This document shows, one piece after another, positions 26,115-34,389 of a DNA stretch of 64,000 nt. Origin of the DNA: Bacteroidales bacterium (GTDB lineage: Bacteria; Bacteroidota; Bacteroidia; Bacteroidales; UBA3824); assembly GCA_016286055.1 (NCBI GenBank), contig JAEERW010000008.1, positions 62,001-126,000 on the forward strand, in the 5' to 3' direction. Each line of letters begins with the position of its first letter. The first letter of the stretch is position 1. A program made the position numbers and the translations under genes. A model generated the notes under the pieces. It was not told the DNA's origin and ran no database searches. It saw only the letters and a program-made list of their open reading frames with translations.

Positions 26115-26840
26115 ATGAAAAAACTATTAGTAGTTATTGCACTGATTACAAGCGCATTAAGTGTTAATGCACAGGGCAAGTGGAATGGCGAGATTGGTCT
26201 CGGTTTTACCTACAACGAAGGTAACGTTACCAATATGAATCTAAAAAACACAGGCAAAATTGAGCGAAACGACTCAATTATCAGTTTCGATGCCAACTAC
26301 AAATTCCTTTATAGTAAGGAAGATACAGTGGAAACCAACCGCGGATTAACGGGCGGTATCAAATTCGACTTTCTGCAATATGGCAAATGGTCGCCGTTTT
26401 TTGCTGCCGAGGTGGTTTGCAACAAGTATAAGGGTTACGACTTTAAGACCTCTATCCTACTCGGCGTTAAATATAGAATCTACACCAATCCCGGCAAATG
26501 CGACTATTCTATCAGTGCGGCAGGCGTTTGCGACTATGTGGATTACACCATCGAAGAGGATAATCCATTGCCAACCAACGTTTGGCGTATGAGTATCCGC
26601 CCAAAAATCAAACAAAAATTTGGTTCGGCAGTGTCGCTTACACATTACACATTTTATCAACCCAATTTAGAGGATTTCGACGATTACATTGTTAATTCGC
26701 ACACCGCATTGGAAACCCAAATCAGCGAACATTTCTTCTTTGAAACCAGTTTCGACTACGAATACCGCTCATACCTACCCACAGAGGATTATAAAAGACG
26801 AGATGTTACCACCGAGGTGACATTAAAAATAAAATGGTAA
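26115..26840 (+). CDS. DUF481-like outer-membrane beta-barrel protein
   Basis: Predicted outer-membrane protein. It has a signal peptide (LLVVIALITSALSVNAQ) and 241 residues of alternating amphipathic strands ending in an aromatic/basic strand (TTEVTLKIKW), as expected for barrel insertion. Stretches such as GEIGLGFTYNEGNVTNMNLK and RMSIRPKIKQKFGSAVSL fit DUF481/YdiY-type proteins. It is convergent with hemW and followed by a palindromic repeat that may terminate both. Confidence 0.72.
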   Translation: MKKLLVVIALITSALSVNAQGKWNGEIGLGFTYNEGNVTNMNLKNTGKIERNDSIISFDANYKFLYSKEDTVETNRGLTGGIKFDFLQYGKWSPFFAAEVVCNKYKGYDFKTSILLGVKYRIYTNPGKCDYSISAAGVCDYVDYTIEEDNPLPTNVWRMSIRPKIKQKFGSAVSLTHYTFYQPNLEDFDDYIVNSHTALETQISEHFFFETSFDYEYRSYLPTEDYKRRDVTTEVTLKIKW

Positions 26841-26851
26841 TACGCAATGTC

Positions 26852-26880
26852 GTAGAGACGCGTTATTAACACGTCTCTAC
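26852..26880. repeat. GTAGAGACG palindrome, copy 1
   Basis: Arms GTAGAGACG and CGTCTCTAC around an 11-base centre. It lies between convergent genes and probably acts as a bidirectional terminator. The hemW stop codon (TAG, 26877-26879 on the minus strand) is inside the repeat. Confidence 0.75.
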
Positions 26881-28010
26881 AAAAATAAAAATGAAATAAT
26901 CGAATCCGAAATCATTACCCCATCCAAATTCAATCGCATAAAGCCGTTATCTTCAACCAGATAGCGGCTTATTTTTTTATCAGAAATATTGTTACGAAAT
27001 TGGTTTTCAAATTCTAAAAACTCAGTATGCAGGCGGTTTAAATCAATTCCTTTGTGCGTTCTTAAACTAAGCATTAGAAACTCGTTAAATCTATCACGCT
27101 TAGATAGTTGCTCCCGTTCAAAAAAAGTTTCTCCACGTGAAACCATATCACAGTATTTACGCACATCGCGAATGTTCCAACTGCGGATATTATTATAATA
27201 AGAGTGTGCCGAAGCACCAAATCCAAGATACGGAACAAAATTCCAATAATTAGTGTTATGCTTAGAATATTTTTCGGGTAAAGAATAGTTGGAAATTTCG
27301 TAATGCTCATACCCCACAGAGGTGAGAAGATTATGCACAAGGCGGAACTGTTGAACATAATCATCGTCATCGATAACATTTATCTCGCCTTTGCGGATTT
27401 TAAGATAAAACGGTGTACCTTGTTCTATACCAAGACTATACGCCGAAATGTGAGGTATCTTTAAATCAGTAAAAATCTTAAAACTGCGTTCAATCTCGTT
27501 AAGTGTAAGCAACTCATAACCAAAGATATAATCAACCGAAAAGTTATCAAATCCATATTTTTGGCAAAGGTCAAGATAGCGAAAATTATCGTCAACAGTA
27601 TGGCAACGGCCGAGGAATTTAAGGCAGTCGTTGTCCATCGACTGAAAACCTGTGCTAAGACGATTAACGAATCCCGATGCTTTTAACTCACTGAAATATT
27701 GAGTAGTAGCCTGTTCGGGATTTATCTCTAAGGTACACTCTATATTATTAGCAAGGTGATAATTGTCAAGAATGGTTTTATAGATATTCTCTAAAAAATG
27801 GAAAGGCACAAGTGAGGGTGTTCCTCCGCCAAAATAGATTGTTTCAACAGTCTGATTTTTAAACAAGTAAGATTTATTAACAATCTCTTTGTTCAAAGCA
27901 AGGAAAAAATTATCCAATAATTGACTATCTTTGCAGAGCCTTATGGAGTAAAAATCGCAGTAGCCGCATTTTTTCTTACAGAAAGGTATATGTATATAAA
28001 TTCCTGACAT
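26877..28010 (-). CDS. hemW: HemW-like radical SAM heme chaperone
   Basis: Radical-SAM protein related to coproporphyrinogen dehydrogenase HemN, but acting as a heme-trafficking chaperone. The 377 residues open with YIHIPFCKKKCGYCDFYS, where the cluster motif is CxxxCxYC, followed by TIYFGGGTPSLVP and LEINPEQAT. HemN-specific N-terminal extension residues are missing, which favours HemW. Its start codon is separated by one base from that of vanZ on the other strand, and its stop lies inside a palindromic repeat. A weak parS-like sequence lies at 27129. Confidence 0.88.
   Translation of the reverse strand: MSGIYIHIPFCKKKCGYCDFYSIRLCKDSQLLDNFFLALNKEIVNKSYLFKNQTVETIYFGGGTPSLVPFHFLENIYKTILDNYHLANNIECTLEINPEQATTQYFSELKASGFVNRLSTGFQSMDNDCLKFLGRCHTVDDNFRYLDLCQKYGFDNFSVDYIFGYELLTLNEIERSFKIFTDLKIPHISAYSLGIEQGTPFYLKIRKGEINVIDDDDYVQQFRLVHNLLTSVGYEHYEISNYSLPEKYSKHNTNYWNFVPYLGFGASAHSYYNNIRSWNIRDVRKYCDMVSRGETFFEREQLSKRDRFNEFLMLSLRTHKGIDLNRLHTEFLEFENQFRNNISDKKISRYLVEDNGFMRLNLDGVMISDSIISFLFL
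27129..27144. promoter_or_regulatory. Weak parS-like site
   Basis: TTCTCCACGTGAAACC matches 13 of 16 positions of TGTTNCACGTGAAACA; inside hemW. May be chance. Confidence 0.3.
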
Positions 28011-28011
28011 A

Positions 28012-28398
28012 ATGAAAAATTATATTCTGTTATTCAAATTCAGTTTGATATGGGCATTGTTGATACTCATTGCCTGCACTTGCCGCGTTCAAACCGACAG
28101 CGGTATCGATATAGATATTCCTTTTTTGGATAAGATAGTACACTTTGGTATGTACCTGATTTTGGGCGCGTTGGTAACATTCGAATTCCGACGTATCACT
28201 ACAAATTATTACAAATACATAGTTAAATTATTGATTATCTGCGTATTGTACGGAATCTTCATTGAAGTAGTACAATATTTTCTGCCTTGGCGCGGATTCG
28301 AATTTGCCGATATGATAGCCGACGGTCTTGGTGCGGCCGCCGGCATATATGGTATTAAGTGTCTGATATTCGACAAGATAGTAGAAAAGAAGAATTAA
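28012..28398 (+). CDS. VanZ-like membrane protein
   Basis: Small integral membrane protein of 128 residues with about four membrane segments and the VanZ signature: DKIVHFGMYLILGALVTFEF and EVVQYFLPWRGFEFADMIAD followed by GLGAAAGIYG. VanZ relatives are linked to glycopeptide tolerance in Firmicutes, but most, including those of Bacteroidota, have no known role. Its promoter must lie inside hemW; TATCTTTG at 27926-27933 is a candidate. Confidence 0.85.
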   Translation: MKNYILLFKFSLIWALLILIACTCRVQTDSGIDIDIPFLDKIVHFGMYLILGALVTFEFRRITTNYYKYIVKLLIICVLYGIFIEVVQYFLPWRGFEFADMIADGLGAAAGIYGIKCLIFDKIVEKKN

Positions 28399-28413
28399 CC
28401 CCTCTCCTATTAT

Positions 28414-28854
28414 TTATGCCACAGGAATTTTCTCGATTCTGCGCTGATGACGTCCGCCGTCGAACTCAGTGCTCAAAAATGTGTCGAGAATCTGCACAGC
28501 CTCTTCTTGCGAAACAAAGCGTGCGGGAATAGAAAGCACGTTGGCATTGTTGTGAGCGCGTGCAAGACGGGCAATTTCGGCGTTCCAACAAAGTCCTGCG
28601 CGGATTTTCTGATGTTTGTTGGCAGTCATACAGATACCGTTTCCGCTGCCGCAGATGGTGATGCCGTAAGCATCGGGAGTGTTCTCCACGTTCACAGCCA
28701 AGGGATGGGCGTAATCGGCATAGTCGCACGAATCGGCGCTGTTGGTGCCACAATCAGTAATCTGAAAGCCTTTTTTCTGCAAATAATCCTTTAAAAAGAG
28801 TTTCAACTCGTAGCCTGCGTGGTCCGAAGCCATAAAAAGTTTTGAAATTTTCAT
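28414..28854 (-). CDS. rpiB: Ribose-5-phosphate isomerase B
   Basis: Interconverts ribose 5-phosphate and ribulose 5-phosphate. The 146-residue protein matches the RpiB/LacAB family: MASDHAGYELKLFLKDYLQK, CDYADYAHPLAVNV, ITICGSGNGICMTANKH with the active-site Cys/Thr region, and ARAHNNANVLSIPARFVS. It is transcribed away from the gene-free region that I read as oriC; TATTTTTG (28918-28925, minus strand) is a possible -7 box. Confidence 0.95.
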   Translation of the reverse strand: MKISKLFMASDHAGYELKLFLKDYLQKKGFQITDCGTNSADSCDYADYAHPLAVNVENTPDAYGITICGSGNGICMTANKHQKIRAGLCWNAEIARLARAHNNANVLSIPARFVSQEEAVQILDTFLSTEFDGGRHQRRIEKIPVA

Positions 28855-28889
28855 AATTGAATATATGTTATTAAATAATCTGTTATAAA

Positions 28890-29396
28890 TTAATATTGTT
28901 GATAACGTTCAACGCTGCAAAAATAACAAATATTTGAGAATAAGGCGATTGAAATCTAAAAAATAGTTTAAAGAGAGATATACAAAATGCTGATGTAAAG
29001 CATAATACAAAAGTTATCAACAATGCTGTTAATTTTAGTGTTAATTGTGGATAGCGAAAATGTGGATAACTAAAAATTTTTCTTGATTTTTTCGGAAATC
29101 TCAAAAATAATCCACAATTTTGAAAAAAATAAAACAAGTTTTCCACACCGCGAAATTTGGTATGTGGAAAAAACGTTTTCAACAAAAAAGTAGAATCAAC
29201 GTTTATCAACAATTGTGGATAAAGTTTGTAAGATGCTAAAAGTTAATGTATTGAAAAAAGAACAAAATGTGAATTAAGGTTAACCTATTCGAGAAATTGT
29301 TAATTGCAAAAAAAATCGAAAAAAAGTTTCCACACAATTCACAGCCATTAATTATCAAAATAAAAATATATTTAAATTTAAAATATAATATTTATA
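28890..29396. other. Candidate chromosomal replication origin (oriC)
   Basis: A 540-base gene-free, AT-rich gap between rpiB and nadA holds a dense set of DnaA-box sequences. TGTGGATAA occurs at 29061 and 29214, TTATCAACA at 29014 and 29203, TGTTGATAA at 28897. One-mismatch forms are at 29046, 29108, 29139 and 29163. The last 50 bases before the nadA ATG are almost pure A/T and could serve as the unwinding element. dnaA and dnaN are not in the window, but Bacteroidota origins need not be next to dnaA. parS-like sites 11-15 kb away support the call. It was not tested by GC skew. Confidence 0.72.
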
Positions 29397-30383
29397 ATGA
29401 ATAACGAACAAAGACCGGTCTTGAAAAATGGGCATATCGATATGCCAATAGATGAATCTATCAATTTGTGTGCCGAAATTGACAATTTGCGCAAAAAAAA
29501 GAACGCCGTGATACTTGCGCATTACTACACTACCGACGAAGTGCAAAAAATAGCCGACTACACAGGCGACAGTCTTGGTCTCGCTCAACAGGCTGCCAAA
29601 ACCGATGCCGATATAATTCTGTTTGCCGGCGTGCATTTTATGGCCGAAACCGCCAAAGTGCTGTGTCCTAATAAAAAGGTGTTGATTCCTGACCTTGCCA
29701 CTTCGTGCTCGCTTGCCGATTCTATTAACGAAAAGGCTCTTGCTGAGTGCATTCGCCAGCACCCCGGACACACCGTGATTTCTTACGTAAATACCACCGC
29801 AGAGGTAAAAGCGCTCACAGATATTGTGGTAACGTCGTCGAATGCTGTTAAGATTGTTAGCCAACTGCCTAAGGATGAGAGAATTATCTTTGGTCCCGAC
29901 CGCAATCTCGGCGCATACGTCAAAAAGGTGACAGGTCGCGAAAATATGGTGATTTGGGACGGCGGCTGCCACGTTCACGACGGTTTCTCTGTGGAAAAAC
30001 TCCGCGAACTCAAAGCACAGCACCCCGAGGCAAAGGTTCTCGCCCACCCCGAATGTCCGCAGGCTATTCTCGACCTTGCCGACCATATCGGAGCCACTTC
30101 TTATCTATTGAAAATGAGTGAAGAACAGCCCGACAATGAGTTTATCGTTGCCACCGAGCCGGGAATTTTCTACGAAATGAAAAAACGTTCGCCGCAGAAA
30201 ACCTTTATTCCTGTTCCTTCTAAAAGCGGACATCCATTGAATATGTGCGTTAATATGAAACGCAACTCACTGAAAAAGATTTATTTAACCCTAAAATACG
30301 AATTTCCTGAGGTTGACCTGCCTAAGCACATCGCCGAAAAAGCCGTTGTGTGTATCAATCGAATGATGGAGATGAGTAAATGA
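29397..30383 (+). CDS. nadA: Quinolinate synthase
   Basis: Iron-sulfur enzyme that condenses iminoaspartate with dihydroxyacetone phosphate to quinolinate in de novo NAD synthesis. The 328-residue protein has the NadA signature (AVILAHYYTTDEVQKIADY, GDSLGLAQQAA, FAGVHFMAETAKVL). The probable cluster ligands are Cys104 (LATSCSLAD), Cys191 (DGGCHVHDGF) and Cys283 (HPLNMCVNMKRN). nadB and nadC are not in the window. The AT-rich leader overlaps the candidate origin. The YwqK-repeat gene follows 10 bp later. Confidence 0.96.
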   Translation: MNNEQRPVLKNGHIDMPIDESINLCAEIDNLRKKKNAVILAHYYTTDEVQKIADYTGDSLGLAQQAAKTDADIILFAGVHFMAETAKVLCPNKKVLIPDLATSCSLADSINEKALAECIRQHPGHTVISYVNTTAEVKALTDIVVTSSNAVKIVSQLPKDERIIFGPDRNLGAYVKKVTGRENMVIWDGGCHVHDGFSVEKLRELKAQHPEAKVLAHPECPQAILDLADHIGATSYLLKMSEEQPDNEFIVATEPGIFYEMKKRSPQKTFIPVPSKSGHPLNMCVNMKRNSLKKIYLTLKYEFPEVDLPKHIAEKAVVCINRMMEMSK

Positions 30384-30393
30384 TTGTGATAAA

Positions 30394-31944
30394 ATGAAAA
30401 GATTATTATTTGTTGTATCGATAATTGCTTGTAGTTGTGTTGGTTACGCCCAGCAATCGGAGATTAATCCTAATGGCTACAACCGTTTTTATTATCCCGA
30501 AGGAGGAATTTCGAGCGAAGGAACCCTCCGCAACGGTCAGCCCGACGGATATTGGAAAACCTATTTCCCTAACGGAAAACTCAAATCTGAGGGTCTACGC
30601 ACCGAATTTAAACTTGACTCTACGTGGGTTTTCTACACCGAAAAAGGCGACACCCTCAACATCATCAACTACCGCTACGGCAAGAAAAACGGCTACCATT
30701 ACACCTACACCTCGTTCGACGATTCTATCCATCACAACATAGTGGAATCCAAAGAGTTGTATCTCGACGACAAAAAACAGGGCATCTCCTACTACTATTT
30801 TAAAGACGGTGCTTTGGAGAAAGAAATCCCCTTTAAAAACGATTGGAAAAACGGCACAGGCTATCAGTACAACAACAAAGGCGAGATTGTGGCTATTCTC
30901 CAATACAAAAACAACTCGTTGATAGATAAACAGATAATCAACCGTATCGACGGCGACGGCAAAAAGCAAGGCGTTTGGCGCACATTCTATGCCGACCACA
31001 AGGTAAAGACCGAATGTTACTACAAAGACGACCTACTCAACGGTTACAGCCGCGAGTTTGACGAAAAAGGCAAGGAGATAAAGATTGAGCGTTATATCAA
31101 CGGCGTGCTTCAAGAGGAGAACAAAAACGCCCTTGCCACCACCAAAGAGAGCGTTGAGGTAAAAAACACCTATTACGCTGGCGGAGGGCTCAAATCGAGC
31201 GGAGGCTATAAAAACAACCGTCCCGTGGGCGTTCATCGCACATACAACGAAAAAGGCAAGATAAACGGCTCGTCTACCTACAACGACGAAGGCAAGAAGA
31301 TAGCAGACGGCATTGTTGACGGACGTGGTCGCGAACAGGGAAATTGGACTCTCTACGACAGTCTCGGACACGTGTCGGGCAAAGGTGTCTACAAGGCAGG
31401 CAACCGCGAGGGAGAATGGCAGTTTTTCCATCCCAACGGTCAGATTGAGCAAAAAGGCGTCTACAAAAACGGCAAGCCCGAGGGTGAATGGATTTGGTAT
31501 TACGACAACGGCAAGGTACACCGCACCGAAAACTTCTACCAAGGCGAGGAAGACGGCGAATTTGCCGAGTTTGACATAGGCGGCGACACGATAGCCCGCG
31601 GCACCTATTCCGAAGGTTTTAAAACAGGTTTGTGGAAAATAGCCTCAGGCGACGTTGTTATCTACGAGAAATACTCCGACGATGTGCTCCACGGCGAATA
31701 CCGCATTCTCTACCGCGACACCAACAAGAAAAAACTCGAATGTGCCTATCTTCAAGGTAACCTTCACGGCAAATACACCGACTACTACCCCGACGGCCGC
31801 ATCCTCAGCCAAGGCACCTATATGTCGGGCAATAAGGACGGACTTTGGCGCTATTACAGCGAAGACGGCCTCCTCGAATCCGAGATAGAGTATTCGCAGG
31901 GCGAAATCATCAAAGCCGACGGCGCAAGTATGCCGAAGAAATGA
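30394..31944 (+). CDS. Exported YwqK/MORN-like repeat protein
   Basis: 516-residue exported protein (N-terminus MKRLLFVVSIIACSCVGYAQ; IIAC could also be a lipobox) built of about 18 short repeats. The repeat theme is G-x-W-x-x-Y-(Y/F)-x-N-G-(K/Q), for example QPDGYWKTYFPNGKLKSEG and REGEWQFFHPNGQIEQKG. Databases label these YwqK-family antitoxins, but the length and export argue for a surface or periplasmic beta-structure protein. No toxin gene is adjacent. Probably cotranscribed with nadA; a second such gene lies at 48605. Confidence 0.78.
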   Translation: MKRLLFVVSIIACSCVGYAQQSEINPNGYNRFYYPEGGISSEGTLRNGQPDGYWKTYFPNGKLKSEGLRTEFKLDSTWVFYTEKGDTLNIINYRYGKKNGYHYTYTSFDDSIHHNIVESKELYLDDKKQGISYYYFKDGALEKEIPFKNDWKNGTGYQYNNKGEIVAILQYKNNSLIDKQIINRIDGDGKKQGVWRTFYADHKVKTECYYKDDLLNGYSREFDEKGKEIKIERYINGVLQEENKNALATTKESVEVKNTYYAGGGLKSSGGYKNNRPVGVHRTYNEKGKINGSSTYNDEGKKIADGIVDGRGREQGNWTLYDSLGHVSGKGVYKAGNREGEWQFFHPNGQIEQKGVYKNGKPEGEWIWYYDNGKVHRTENFYQGEEDGEFAEFDIGGDTIARGTYSEGFKTGLWKIASGDVVIYEKYSDDVLHGEYRILYRDTNKKKLECAYLQGNLHGKYTDYYPDGRILSQGTYMSGNKDGLWRYYSEDGLLESEIEYSQGEIIKADGASMPKK

Positions 31945-31955
31945 TTTTATATTGA

Positions 31956-31985
31956 TGTAGAGACGCGATTAATCGCGTCTCTACA
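31956..31985. repeat. GTAGAGACG palindrome, copy 2
   Basis: Perfect 30-base palindrome with arms TGTAGAGACGCGATT and its complement, between two convergent genes. It can form a 13-14 pair stem on either strand; likely a bidirectional terminator. Confidence 0.8.
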
Positions 31986-31993
31986 ATTGTGCA

Positions 31994-32299
31994 TTACGCA
32001 ATTTCTGCATTCAGTGCATTCTGCACAGCGGCGCGTATAGTGCTTTCGATAACGCCCTTAAACGGCATTGCAAACAGGGGCAGTTTGCCGTTGAGGGTGA
32101 TGTCGTGCTCATTGACATCGATATGGCCGTTGAGCGACATTCCGTTGAACTTGCAGGCATAGTCGCCCGAATTGCCGTTCCATTCCTCTTTGAGGTCGGA
32201 AACCTTGTCGCCGTGCTCGCGCTTCATCTGTTCAAAAAAATGCTTCATCTTCTCCAAGGCAACATCTTGGCTGTATTGATGGTCTACTTTAACTTCCAT
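31994..32299 (-). CDS. Polyhydroxyalkanoic acid system family protein (PHA_gran_rgn)
   Basis: Small protein of 101 residues resembling the putative polyhydroxyalkanoic-acid-system family (MEVKVDHQYSQDVALEKMKH and FNGMSLNGHIDVNEHDITLN). The family name is historical and a PHA role is unproven here; no PHA synthase is nearby. The upstream ATG at 32326 is rejected because the TACATTTG promoter box covers it, so the start is 32299. Confidence 0.7.
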   Translation of the reverse strand: MEVKVDHQYSQDVALEKMKHFFEQMKREHGDKVSDLKEEWNGNSGDYACKFNGMSLNGHIDVNEHDITLNGKLPLFAMPFKGVIESTIRAAVQNALNAEIA

Positions 32300-32323
32300 T
32301 TTATTCGGTTTTAATTGTTTGTG

Positions 32324-32331
32324 CAAATGTA
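32324..32331 (-). promoter_or_regulatory. -7 box TACATTTG
   Basis: Minus-strand TAnnTTTG 24 bp before the ATG at 32299; it decides the start of the 101-residue protein. Confidence 0.65.
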
Positions 32332-32463
32332 CAAAATTTATTCGACAATAACTAATTTATTTTATATTTAGTATGTATTCGTACGCCACTTGTGGCTTTG
32401 TTTTTTTGGGGGCAAAGAATTATAAATATATTCGTTTATTTAATTTAATTCGTTGATAATAAA

Positions 32464-33180
32464 CTATTTAATCAGCCTGATTCCGTCAATTTTGGATATA
32501 TATTTTTCTAAATCGCTCTTTTTAAACGGTTTGCCGTGGGCGGGATAGATAGTTTCGCAGTCGGTGTTGATGATTTTTTGCCACGACAGACGGTATGCCT
32601 CCACATCTTCGATCCAAATTATAAACCTGTTGATACTTGGAAAATTGTTCATAGCCGCATCGCCGCAAAACATTATCTTTCCGTATTTTAGCGAAATATG
32701 GTCGGAGGTATGTCCCGGCGTGTGGATAATCGAGAATGTCAGTTGGTTCTTTATCTCTTCAAACCTCTCGCTGTCGGTGGTAATCAGACGGTTGTAAAAC
32801 TCCTTTTTCAACGGTTTGAAATTGCTCGCCCCGCCAAACAGCGACAGAATCTTGCAAAACCTGTACGCCCGTTTGTTTGGGTATCCGCCCTCCTCGCTGT
32901 TGCTTCCCGCTTTGAGAAACTCCACCGCCAACGGATGCAACACCACCTCGGCGGGGGTTATCGACAGCACCTCGTTGATAAATCCTGCGTGGTCGTCGTG
33001 AGCGTGGGTGAGCATTATATATTTGATTTTCTGAGGGTTGATATCGAATTTTTTAATTTTTTTCAAAAACCTCTTAAATCCCGTATCATACCCCGTATCA
33101 ATAAGCGCATACCCATCGTTGATTTTCACTAAGTAGTTGTTCACCACCCTGTTACCAAGGTTAATAATATCAGATTCCAT
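32464..33180 (-). CDS. MBL-fold metallohydrolase
   Basis: Cytosolic metallo-beta-lactamase-fold hydrolase of 238 residues. It has the metal motif THAHDDHAG, the later ligand region HTPGHTSDHISLKYG, MFCGDAAMNN and the final histidine IYPAHGKPF. The substrate is unknown; glyoxalase-II-like or lactonase-like activity is possible. The start at 33180 is chosen because a TATCTTTG box lies just upstream (33208-33215); a longer frame to 33363 would overlap the next promoter and gene. Confidence 0.85.
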   Translation of the reverse strand: MESDIINLGNRVVNNYLVKINDGYALIDTGYDTGFKRFLKKIKKFDINPQKIKYIMLTHAHDDHAGFINEVLSITPAEVVLHPLAVEFLKAGSNSEEGGYPNKRAYRFCKILSLFGGASNFKPLKKEFYNRLITTDSERFEEIKNQLTFSIIHTPGHTSDHISLKYGKIMFCGDAAMNNFPSINRFIIWIEDVEAYRLSWQKIINTDCETIYPAHGKPFKKSDLEKYISKIDGIRLIK

Positions 33181-33207
33181 AAAGATGAATGGTTTGGTTT
33201 TGGGAAA

Positions 33208-33215
33208 CAAAGATA
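33208..33215 (-). promoter_or_regulatory. -7 box TATCTTTG for the MBL-fold gene
   Basis: Minus-strand TAnnTTTG 28 bp before the ATG at 33180. Confidence 0.6.
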
Positions 33216-33260
33216 GGGAAAAAGGCGTGGAATTGGTGATAATTATCCCAAAAAATCCCT

Positions 33261-33268
33261 TACCTTTG
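33261..33268 (+). promoter_or_regulatory. -7 box TACCTTTG for the gene at 33301
   Basis: TAnnTTTG match 33 bp before the ATG, divergent from the MBL-fold promoter. Confidence 0.65.
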
Positions 33269-33300
33269 CCCCTAATATTAATCGCTAACCAAATTATATT

Positions 33301-34065
33301 ATGCAACTCACAGGAACAATTCAAGAGCGTATTGACCAAGCCATCGCATTTGCCAAGGCGCACCGCTCATACGAGTACGACCACGAAACAATCGCAGACC
33401 TTTATAAGCGAGTAGGCGTGCCGTACACCGAGGCGGCAGAGAAAATTTACCGCGAATGGATGGGTGTATTGGAAGGAATCAATTTTTATAACGAAAATCC
33501 TTTAATGTACCCGATTGATTTTAGGGTTATGTTTTTTGAAGAAGAGGATGCCGAAGAATATTTCTCTTATTACGATGAGAAAACGGGGAAATATATCTGC
33601 CGTATTGGAAAATCCGCAATGAAAAAATTCGGAGCGGACACTGTTCCTGTTGCATACGGCGGACATTACTATCCGGCAATAGTTTACGTTAAACCCGATG
33701 GTACAATCCTTACCCACCACCACGACTACGACAAAAAGGGAGATTATTGGAAGTTCAAAAGTTTCAGAGATTTTCTCTGTATGGAATTAAATAGTTCTAT
33801 GCCTTCAAAGGTGGACAAAATTGAGGATTGGGTGGAATTTGGCGGCACTTTGGAGGAGTGCATCAACGAAGACATCGAGTATTTCAAGGCTCACGGCGGA
33901 CACAAGAACTGCCGCTTGCTTACCTATATGGGTGCTATTGTTGACATTCCCAAAGACCGCGACTTAACCGACGAGGAACTCCGTCAAATCATTTTCGATT
34001 ATTTTGAGAAATATGATAGAGACCTTTCCCATAGTTTTCACACAGTTCAGTATATTGTAGAGTAA
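33301..34065 (+). CDS. Cytosolic protein, possibly SUKH-3-like
   Basis: 254-residue soluble protein, not firmly recognised. Its layout (EKIYREWMGVLEGINF, then an acidic-aromatic middle, then VPVAYGGHYYPAIVYVKPDG) recalls SUKH-type immunity proteins, especially SUKH-3, but I see no decisive motif. The first ten residues, MQLTGTIQER, recur at the start of the broken gene 20 bp downstream, so the two share a duplicated 5' end. No toxin gene is adjacent. Confidence 0.6.
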   Translation: MQLTGTIQERIDQAIAFAKAHRSYEYDHETIADLYKRVGVPYTEAAEKIYREWMGVLEGINFYNENPLMYPIDFRVMFFEEEDAEEYFSYYDEKTGKYICRIGKSAMKKFGADTVPVAYGGHYYPAIVYVKPDGTILTHHHDYDKKGDYWKFKSFRDFLCMELNSSMPSKVDKIEDWVEFGGTLEECINEDIEYFKAHGGHKNCRLLTYMGAIVDIPKDRDLTDEELRQIIFDYFEKYDRDLSHSFHTVQYIVE

Positions 34066-34084
34066 TTTTTTTAAAGGATAAATT

Positions 34085-34355
34085 ATGCAACTGACAGGAA
34101 CAATCCAAGAGCGTGTTGATGCCGCAATCTCTCCTCTGCAAATTATGCAAGACAACACGCCCGATTATTGGAATGAGACAACATTGCCCGAAATAATTCA
34201 ATTTGTGGAGGAATAATTATGGAAAACACGACCCACGTGACCCTGCACGCCAAGAAAAGCTTGGAATAACTGACCGTAGCGGCGAATGGGGAATGGGAAT
34301 AGATGCAGATTATTTGTCGAGGATATTAAAGAAAAATAATTTGCAAACATTATAA
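34085..34355 (+). pseudogene. Frameshifted small gene sharing its 5' end with the gene at 33301
   Basis: Reading begins MQLTGTIQERVDAAIS and stops after 43 codons (34214-34216). Removing one base near the stop joins it to the next frame, which stays open to 34355 and reads NYGKHDPRDPARQEKLGITD followed by SGEWGMGIDADYLSRILKKN. Both parts look coding, so the gene appears broken by a single-base insertion, or the assembly has an error. The intact product would have about 90 residues. Function unknown. Confidence 0.6.
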
Positions 34356-34363
34356 CTTTTTTT

Positions 34364-34371
34364 TATTTTTG
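34364..34371 (+). promoter_or_regulatory. Promoter of the tRNA-like gene
   Basis: TATTTTTG (34364-34371) with TTTG at 34340-34343 as -33 element, 20 bp apart: a full Bacteroidota primary-sigma promoter ending about 18 bp before the tRNA-like sequence. Confidence 0.65.
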
Positions 34372-34389
34372 TGTCTGAATTTACTTAAT

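Noticed and set aside
28890..29396. GC-skew switch at the candidate origin judged by eye
   Set aside because: Sampled lines on both sides gave mixed signs dominated by codon use, so no claim is made without computation.
32384..32407. GCCAC-TT-GTGGC followed by T-run as a terminator
   Set aside because: The loop is too tight, the stem is short and no plus-strand gene ends upstream.
33181..33363. N-terminal extension of the MBL-fold protein to 33363
   Set aside because: It would run across both divergent promoters and into the start of the next gene; the family starts at MESDIINLG.
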